From the NCBI GenBank assembly GCA_036267755.1, contig DATAVK010000117.1, positions 1 to 64,000 of the forward strand: 64,000 nt of DNA. The letters are read 5' to 3'. Both the position numbers and the translations under genes were made by a program. The first letter of the stretch is position 1, and every line of letters begins with the position of its first letter. Positions 59,425 through 64,000 of the stretch are shown one piece after another. The notes under the pieces were generated by a model that worked only from the letters and a program-made list of their open reading frames with translations, did no database searches and was not told where the DNA came from. The DNA is from DATAVK01 sp036267755. Lineage in GTDB: Bacteria > Actinomycetota > Actinomycetes > JAFAQI01.

Positions 59425-60497
59425 CCGTTGAACCTACTCGTCTCGGAGTCGCCGGCCGGGACATCGAGTGCGAACTCGCTGCCGCGACCAGGGCGCGAGC
59501 TGACCGTGACCGTCATGCCGAGCGGTTCGGCGACCCGGCGGACGAACCCCAGGCCCAGACCCATGCCGCCGTTGCTCCGGGTCTCCGATCCGTCGGCCTG
59601 GGAGAAGTCGCCGAGCAGCTCCGCGAGTCGCGACGTGTCGATGCCGGGACCCTTGTCACGGACCGACAGTCGCACCGTCCCACCGGCCGAGTCGCCGGCC
59701 GCGATCGTGATCGTCGTGCCCGCCGGCGAGTACTTCACCGCGTTGTCCATCAGCTCGTCGAGGGCCTTGTCCAACCAGTACGGATCGACATCGAGATCGG
59801 GGAGGCCGGCCTGTACCCGGCGGCGTAGGTCGGCGGCACGTTCCGGAAAGCGCAGCTTCCACGCCGCGAGCCGCTCCGCGATGACCGCGTCGACCGGCAC
59901 GGTACGACGGACCGGCGTGACCCGGCCGGCCTCCAGCGTTGCGACGTCGACGAGCAGGTCGACAGCCCGGCTCAGCCGCGCCGTCGACGACAGGATCTCC
60001 CCGAGGAACTCCTGCGCCCGCGCCGACGACAGGTGCGGGTTCCGCGACAACAGCTCGGCGTACCCGCGGATCGGGGTGAGCGGTGTCCTCAGCTCGTGGC
60101 TGACGTTGGCCAGGAACTCGGTCTTCATCCGCTCGATCTCGTGCTCGCGGGTCCGGTCCGCGAGCAGCACGACCTGACCGCCGCCGTCCTCGAGCGGCGC
60201 GACCGCGACCCGGACCGCAAGCTCGGTCCCGTCGGGACGATGCAGCTGGGCATCGGCCTCGAGCCGGTCCTGGCCGGCCAGCAGGGCGGCGCCGGCGGCG
60301 TCCCGCACGTCGGCCACCTCGGCGAGCGGCCGGCCCACGACGTCGCGTTCCGAGCGACCCACCAGGACGAGCGCCCGGGTGTTCGCGGTGGTCACCCGGC
60401 CGTCCGGGTCCGTCGTCAACAGCCCGTCGGTCATCGAGGACACGACGGTCTGCAGCCGCACCCGGATCGACGTGTCCGGCTCGACCTCCCGTGCCAT
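59421..60497 (-). CDS. Orphan PAS-domain sensor histidine kinase
   Basis: 358 residues without membrane helices. A PAS domain (about 15-120; TDGLLTTDPDGRVTTANTRAL, GQVVLLADRTREHE) precedes a histidine kinase core with His134 in NVSHELRTPLTPI, N-box LDELMDNAVKYSPAG, RDKGPGID and GMGLGLGFVRRV. No response regulator gene is near. The coding overlap with UPF0182 (ATGA) and closeness to the PDZ/Lon gene suggest it senses or controls the process of those envelope proteins; target unknown. Confidence 0.92.
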   Translation of the reverse strand: MAREVEPDTSIRVRLQTVVSSMTDGLLTTDPDGRVTTANTRALVLVGRSERDVVGRPLAEVADVRDAAGAALLAGQDRLEADAQLHRPDGTELAVRVAVAPLEDGGGQVVLLADRTREHEIERMKTEFLANVSHELRTPLTPIRGYAELLSRNPHLSSARAQEFLGEILSSTARLSRAVDLLVDVATLEAGRVTPVRRTVPVDAVIAERLAAWKLRFPERAADLRRRVQAGLPDLDVDPYWLDKALDELMDNAVKYSPAGTTITIAAGDSAGGTVRLSVRDKGPGIDTSRLAELLGDFSQADGSETRSNGGMGLGLGFVRRVAEPLGMTVTVSSRPGRGSEFALDVPAGDSETSRFNG

Positions 60498-60520
60498 GGC
60501 GGAAGGGTAGGCGGCTCGGG

Positions 60521-61600
60521 CTAGCAGTGCGGGAAGTTCGAGTTACCGGCCTTGATGTCCTGCAGTGCGCTGACAACAGTGCTCAGCTTGTCGACCTTGA
60601 TGAGTGTCAGCGACTTCGGTGCTGCCGACGTCGCCTCGGAGCATTCGCTGGCCGGGGCGAAGAACACGGTCGCGCCCGCCTTGACCGCCGCGGCGATCTT
60701 CTGTTGCAGGCCGCCGATTGGCCCAACCGTGCCAAACCCATCGACGGTGCCGGTGCCGGCGATCGTACGGCCGCCGGTGATCCCGCCCGGCGTCAGCTTG
60801 TCGATGATCCCGAGCGCCAGCGCGGTGCCGGCGCTGGGGCCGCCCACGATGTTCGGGTCGATCCCGATGGACACGTGAATGCCGGGGAAGGTCGCGACGC
60901 GGTCAGCCGTGATCCCGAGCACCGGCTGCTTGTCCGGCCCCGCAATCGTGGTCGTGGTCACGGTCTTCGTCTTGTCGTTCCGCAGGATCGAGAGCTGGAT
61001 CGGCGTACCGACGGGATGCGCCGCCAGGGCCGTCCGCAGCTCAGGAAGCGTCGACACCGACGTACCGTCCACCGCCTCGATCACGTCCGCGGCGATCAGC
61101 ACCTTCGCGGCGGGTGTCCCGCCGCTGACCGACCCGACCGAGATGTGCTGCGAGGTCGGTGTAGCGCCGAGCTGGAACAGCGCCGCGGTGACCGCGTCGC
61201 TCTGCGACTGCGACATCTCGGCCGCGTTCTCCTGCTGCACCGACGAGGCGCTCTGGTTGGGCGGGCAGAGCAGCTGGTGCGGGTAGACCGTCTGGCTCTT
61301 GGCGAACCAGGCGCTCACCGCCTGCCACAGCGTCGGGTAGTCGTTGCAGTCACCGGGCAGTTGGTCGACGGTCGTGAGGTAGAGCTTGCCGTTCGTCGGT
61401 TGGGTCTGGCGTCCCGTGATCGAGATGACGGGACGGTCCTTCGCCCCCGACGGCAGCAGGTTGCTCGGCACCTGGCCGAGCGTGTTGGTGACCGGGCCGG
61501 GCAGCAGGATGACGTAGGGCACCCGCAGCACACCGGCCACGAGGACCATGCCGAGCAGAAGGACCAGCGAGACGGCCAGGGTGATGCGCCGTCGGGTCAC
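60521..61600 (-). CDS. PDZ and Lon-type (S16) protease domain protein, membrane-anchored (YlbL-like)
   Basis: 359 residues. One N-terminal membrane helix (6-25) is followed by an extracytoplasmic region, a PDZ domain (about 150-220, VSGGTPAAKVLIAADVIEAVDG) and a Lon-type peptidase domain with catalytic Ser256 in IVGGPSAGTA and Lys301 in LQQKIAAAVKAGA. Homologues such as Bacillus YlbL act in envelope or DNA-damage-related proteolysis. Encoded upstream of the kinase and UPF0182 genes with a 23-bp gap to the kinase, a neighbourhood also seen in mycobacteria. Confidence 0.93.
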   Translation of the reverse strand: MTRRRITLAVSLVLLLGMVLVAGVLRVPYVILLPGPVTNTLGQVPSNLLPSGAKDRPVISITGRQTQPTNGKLYLTTVDQLPGDCNDYPTLWQAVSAWFAKSQTVYPHQLLCPPNQSASSVQQENAAEMSQSQSDAVTAALFQLGATPTSQHISVGSVSGGTPAAKVLIAADVIEAVDGTSVSTLPELRTALAAHPVGTPIQLSILRNDKTKTVTTTTIAGPDKQPVLGITADRVATFPGIHVSIGIDPNIVGGPSAGTALALGIIDKLTPGGITGGRTIAGTGTVDGFGTVGPIGGLQQKIAAAVKAGATVFFAPASECSEATSAAPKSLTLIKVDKLSTVVSALQDIKAGNSNFPHC

Positions 61601-61627
61601 CCGCTAGAGGGTACGAGGCCCCGCTGA

Positions 61628-62119
61628 TCAGCGCGTGAAGAAGCCCATGCTCCGACGGCCGCCGGCGACGGCTTCCGCCAGCTCCGGGGTCATCGGCTCC
61701 AGCTGCTCGACCGGCGCGGGCGGCTCCGGCACGGCGGCCAGCTGCGGCTCCGGCATCAGGGCGGCCGGCATGACCGGCGCGGGCGCGACGGCAGCGGGTG
61801 CCTGGACCTCGGGCGCCTGCACCTCGGCCTGAACCTCCGGTGCCTGAACCTCAGGCGCCGGCTCGGCGACGGGCTCGGCCGGCGCGGAGGCGGCGTACGG
61901 CTCCGCGGCCACCGGCTCACCCGGAGCCTCGAACGGCACCTCGACGCGGTACCACGGCTTGACCGACAACGGAACCGCCGTCAGAGCGTGCACGGAGAAG
62001 TCCGTGACGTCCTCGACGTTGCGCAGGTGCTCGACGAAACGAGCTGCGTCCTCGAGAGAAGCCACTCGGCGGAAGGCAGGGGTCCCGTCGAACGACGGGT
62101 AGAAGACAACGTGCTCCAT
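61628..62119 (-). CDS. Actinobacterial conserved protein with Pro/Ala/Glu-rich repeats
   Basis: 163 residues. The first 65 (EHVVFYPSFDGTPAFRRVASLEDAARFVEHLRN ...) form a compact, probably conserved alpha/beta domain. Residues about 70-135 are low complexity with repeated PEVQAP units, and the end is EAVAGGRRSMGFFTR. I do not recognise a function. ATG 62119 is chosen because the domain begins there; the frame is open further upstream but without similarity. Same strand as, and 27 bp upstream of, the PDZ/Lon gene. Confidence 0.75.
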   Translation of the reverse strand: MEHVVFYPSFDGTPAFRRVASLEDAARFVEHLRNVEDVTDFSVHALTAVPLSVKPWYRVEVPFEAPGEPVAAEPYAASAPAEPVAEPAPEVQAPEVQAEVQAPEVQAPAAVAPAPVMPAALMPEPQLAAVPEPPAPVEQLEPMTPELAEAVAGGRRSMGFFTR

Positions 62120-62210
62120 GACGGCCCTCTCGGGGGTACGACGGAAACTACCGACCCTCGATCTATCGGCCAGGTGGCGCACCGGGGCTATCGGCCGGTC
62201 GGGCGAATCT

Positions 62211-62381
62211 TCAGCGTCGTTGGCTGCGTGCCGGCCGGGCCATCGCGGCCTTGAAGCGCTCGTGCGCGGCCAGCGACTCATCGGTCTCGACCGGGCCTCG
62301 AGGCCGAACCGACCACTGCACCCACGCGATCGCGAGCACCGTGGCGCCGGCCGGGATTCCGAGCCATGCCAAGACACCCAT
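62211..62381 (-). CDS. Small 56-residue membrane-associated protein
   Basis: ATG 62381 to TGA 62211 encodes MGVLAWLGIPAGATVLAIAW (one hydrophobic helix) followed by a basic, polar tail containing ETDESLAAHERFKAAMARP. The helix-plus-AHERFKAAMA pattern recurs in small actinobacterial proteins next to moaE, to my recollection. It sits 18 bp before the MoaE stop and on the same strand, so it is the next gene of that operon. Function unknown. Confidence 0.7.
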   Translation of the reverse strand: MGVLAWLGIPAGATVLAIAWVQWSVRPRGPVETDESLAAHERFKAAMARPARSQRR

Positions 62382-62399
62382 GGCCGCAAGTCTAAGCCG

Positions 62400-62828
62400 C
62401 TACTCCTGGGATACCGGCAGTGATCCGACCCACTCCTCGGTGCCGTCGGCGAACCGCTGGTGCTTCCAGATCGGTACTTCGGCCTTCACCCGGTCGATCA
62501 GGGCGCTCGCCGCCTGGAAGGCCTCCGATCGGTGGGCCGCACCGGCGGCGACCACCACCGCGAGGTCACCGATCGTGAGATCCCCGACCCGATGCGTCAC
62601 CGCCAGGTGCACCTGGGGGAACCCGGCCGCGACCTCGTCGAGCACCTGCTGCATCAGCTGGAGCGCCGACGGGTGGGCCGAGTAGGTCAGTCCGGCGACC
62701 TCGCGGCCGGTGTCGTGGTCACGCACCGTCCCTACGAACACCACCGAGCCGCCGACGCCGGGATGCGTCACAGCGCGGAGCGCATCCTCCACGAACAACG
62801 GCTGGTCGCTGATCGACACGCTCGCCAT
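62400..62828 (-). CDS. moaE: Molybdopterin synthase catalytic subunit MoaE
   Basis: 142 residues: GSVVFVGTVRDHDTGREVAGLTYSAHPSAL, VTHRVGDLTIGDLAVVVAAGAAHRSEAFQA and a C-terminal KAEVPIWKHQRFADGTEEWVG hold the conserved Arg, His and Lys residues of MoaE. With MoaD it turns cyclic pyranopterin monophosphate into molybdopterin. No moaD is in the window. The cofactor is needed by enzymes such as the sulfite-oxidase-type protein at 24551-25294. ATG 62828 fixes the family-length protein. Confidence 0.95.
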   Translation of the reverse strand: MASVSISDQPLFVEDALRAVTHPGVGGSVVFVGTVRDHDTGREVAGLTYSAHPSALQLMQQVLDEVAAGFPQVHLAVTHRVGDLTIGDLAVVVAAGAAHRSEAFQAASALIDRVKAEVPIWKHQRFADGTEEWVGSLPVSQE

Positions 62829-62839
62829 ACGGGCATCCT

Positions 62840-63922
62840 TCACGACCGACGGCCCGCCCGGGCGGCCCGGGCCAGCGCCAGTGACCCGACGAGCGCGATC
62901 GTCGCCCCGGTGGCGGCGCGGGTGGCGTCCTTGCGGTCGAGGACCAGCAGGCCCCTGCCGGCCCGGTCCCCCAGCCGCTCGAGGTGGTCGAGCAGGGCCC
63001 GCTCGTTCGTCCACCGCGGGGTCCAGCCGGTGGCGCGCAGCTGCTGGGAGCCCACGATCCACGGGTGCATGAGGTACTCCAGCTCGCTCGCCGGCGAGGC
63101 GATCGCTCCGATCCGGTGCAACCGCTCGGCGGTCACCCGGGCCACTGAGTGTGGGACGACGACGGAGCGCAGGCCGGAGAGCCGCTCCACGTCCGCTCGC
63201 TCCAGATAGCCGTCGCAGCCAACGGTCACCACTCCCGAGACCTGGCCGAGTGCGGCGGCGACCAGCGCCGCGACCAGGTCGTCGACGTGGCAGAACTGCC
63301 ACAGGCACCGAGCGTCGCGCAGCGCCAGGATCCGCACCGCCTCGAACAGGCCCGGCAGCATCCCGTGGGTATCGGGCCCGACGAGCGACGCAGGCCGTAC
63401 GACGGTGACCTCGGGCGGCCGCCCGTCGGCGCCGTGGTGGGCGACGGCCCGCTCCACGCCCAGCCAGTCGCCCACCAGCCCGGCTCCCGGCTCGGCGTGC
63501 AGCGGACCATCCTCGGAAAGCGGGATTGGGTTGTCCCTGGCCGCGCCGTACACCATGGCGCTGGTCACCATGACGACCCGGGACACCGCAGCCTCGCCCG
63601 CGGCAGCGAGCAACAACTCGGTGCCACGGACGTTGACCGCCCGCCGGCCGGCCATATCGGTCGACGGCACGCGGTCCATCGCGAGATGGATGACGGCATC
63701 GACGCCCGCCAGCTCGGCGACGATCTCGGGCTGCTCGACCTCGACGGCGCGCCAGGTAACCCCGGCAACGGCGGGCTTGCGGGTGTCGAGCCCGATGACT
63801 CGGGGAGCCGGGTCGCGAGCCAGCAGCGTGGTGAGCGTCGCGAGGCCCAACGGGGACGCGGCCCCGGTGACCGCGATCCGGGCCCTTCGCTGGTGGCGAA
63901 CGTCTCGCCGCGGCTCGGTCAC
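62840..63922 (-). CDS. NAD-dependent epimerase/dehydratase family protein
   Basis: 360 residues of extended-SDR type: RIAVTGAASPLGLATLTTLLA, the AVIHLAM segment, NVRGTELLLAAA, VVMVTSAMVYGAA (Ser and Tyr region) and WQFCHVDDLVAALVAA. The C-terminus is a hydrophobic helix plus a basic tail, so it may be membrane-associated. Substrate unknown. GTG 63922 is preferred; GTG 63964 would overlap the start of the divergent gene. It precedes moaE by 11 bp. Confidence 0.85.
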   Translation of the reverse strand: MTEPRRDVRHQRRARIAVTGAASPLGLATLTTLLARDPAPRVIGLDTRKPAVAGVTWRAVEVEQPEIVAELAGVDAVIHLAMDRVPSTDMAGRRAVNVRGTELLLAAAGEAAVSRVVMVTSAMVYGAARDNPIPLSEDGPLHAEPGAGLVGDWLGVERAVAHHGADGRPPEVTVVRPASLVGPDTHGMLPGLFEAVRILALRDARCLWQFCHVDDLVAALVAAALGQVSGVVTVGCDGYLERADVERLSGLRSVVVPHSVARVTAERLHRIGAIASPASELEYLMHPWIVGSQQLRATGWTPRWTNERALLDHLERLGDRAGRGLLVLDRKDATRAATGATIALVGSLALARAARAGRRS

Positions 63923-63951
63923 TCCCCCATCTTGGCGGCTACCGTGAAGTC

Positions 63952-64000
63952 GTGACACGACCACCTTTTGGCTTCTCCGGCGGCGGGGACGGCGACGACG
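63952..64000 (+). CDS. Start of probable DUF2342 zinc-dependent metalloprotease (cut by window edge)
   Basis: GTG 63952 opens a frame reading VTRPPFGFSGGGDGDD to the window end. This matches the usual N-terminus (short Pro-Phe-Gly-Phe stretch) of the DUF2342 metalloprotease, which in mycobacteria lies divergent from the PDZ/UPF0182 genes. Only 16 codons are visible, so the assignment leans on neighbourhood. Confidence 0.5.
   Translation, partial: MTRPPFGFSGGGDGDD

Overview
This 64 kb window is high-GC DNA with tightly packed genes, frequent GTG starts and many 4-bp ATGA/GTGA start-stop overlaps. It comes from a member of the Actinomycetota. Supporting evidence: an initiator tRNA of actinobacterial type, the UPF0182 / PDZ-Lon / DUF2342-type neighbourhood at the right end, an NhaA-thioredoxin fusion, a response regulator fused to a thioredoxin-reductase-like flavoprotein, and an acyl-ACP desaturase. 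I cannot name the genus. There are no insertion sequences, CRISPR arrays or prophage. No gene-free stretch exceeds 300 bp; the longest are about 270 bp (12118-12389), 254 bp (32956-33209) and 208 bp (20492-20699).

Region 1 (1-13.5 kb) looks like a catabolic island for an amino compound. An Lrp/AsnC regulator, a Dabb protein and an indolepyruvate-oxidoreductase-type 2-oxoacid:ferredoxin oxidoreductase (cut by the left edge) diverge from an aminotransferase - cupin - SDR - APC permease - FluG-type amidohydrolase operon. That operon converges on a second coupled operon: class II amidotransferase, FluG-like glutamine synthetase, second FluG-type amidohydrolase, CMD protein, MenC/N-succinylamino acid racemase-like enzyme. 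The two operons share one hairpin whose arms contain both stop codons. A zinc alcohol dehydrogenase flanks the island. The gene set suggests uptake, transamination or gamma-glutamylation, and oxidation to acyl-CoA, but the substrate is unknown.

Region 2 (13.5-32 kb) is rich in redox and signalling genes: a lipoprotein; a VOC protein; NhaA-thioredoxin divergent from a receiver/flavoprotein - cNMP-sensor kinase - UBP-zinc-finger operon; a five-PAS GGDEF-EAL protein; a sulfite-oxidase-type molybdoenzyme with a cytochrome b partner; a desaturase - hydrolase - Baeyer-Villiger monooxygenase operon; and an HATPase-GAF-PP2C phosphatase.

Region 3 (32-40 kb) is mixed: DUF5996, an amidohydrolase, DUF2786, a secreted GH26-like PKD protein, DUF488, TrmO-like, a 2-hydroxyacid dehydrogenase and a double GNAT.

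Region 4 (40-46.8 kb) is the most unusual. A sugar-type ABC transporter (lipoprotein binding protein, single-domain ATPase, permease) lies next to an OmpR-type response regulator whose partner is an 838-residue fusion of a sugar-type ABC ATPase, GAF-like domains and a histidine kinase. A direct repeat with 11-bp period upstream of the binding-protein gene is a plausible target of the regulator. This suggests a soluble, transporter-docked flux sensor.

Region 5 (46.9-56.5 kb) holds an HAD acid phosphatase, small membrane proteins, MarR- and TetR-controlled divergent pairs with visible paired operators, and the Pnkp/Hen1 RNA-repair operon beside tRNA-fMet. Region 6 (56.5-64 kb) is the conserved UPF0182 - histidine kinase - PDZ/Lon - small proteins - MoaE - epimerase block, ending at the start of a probable DUF2342 metalloprotease gene.
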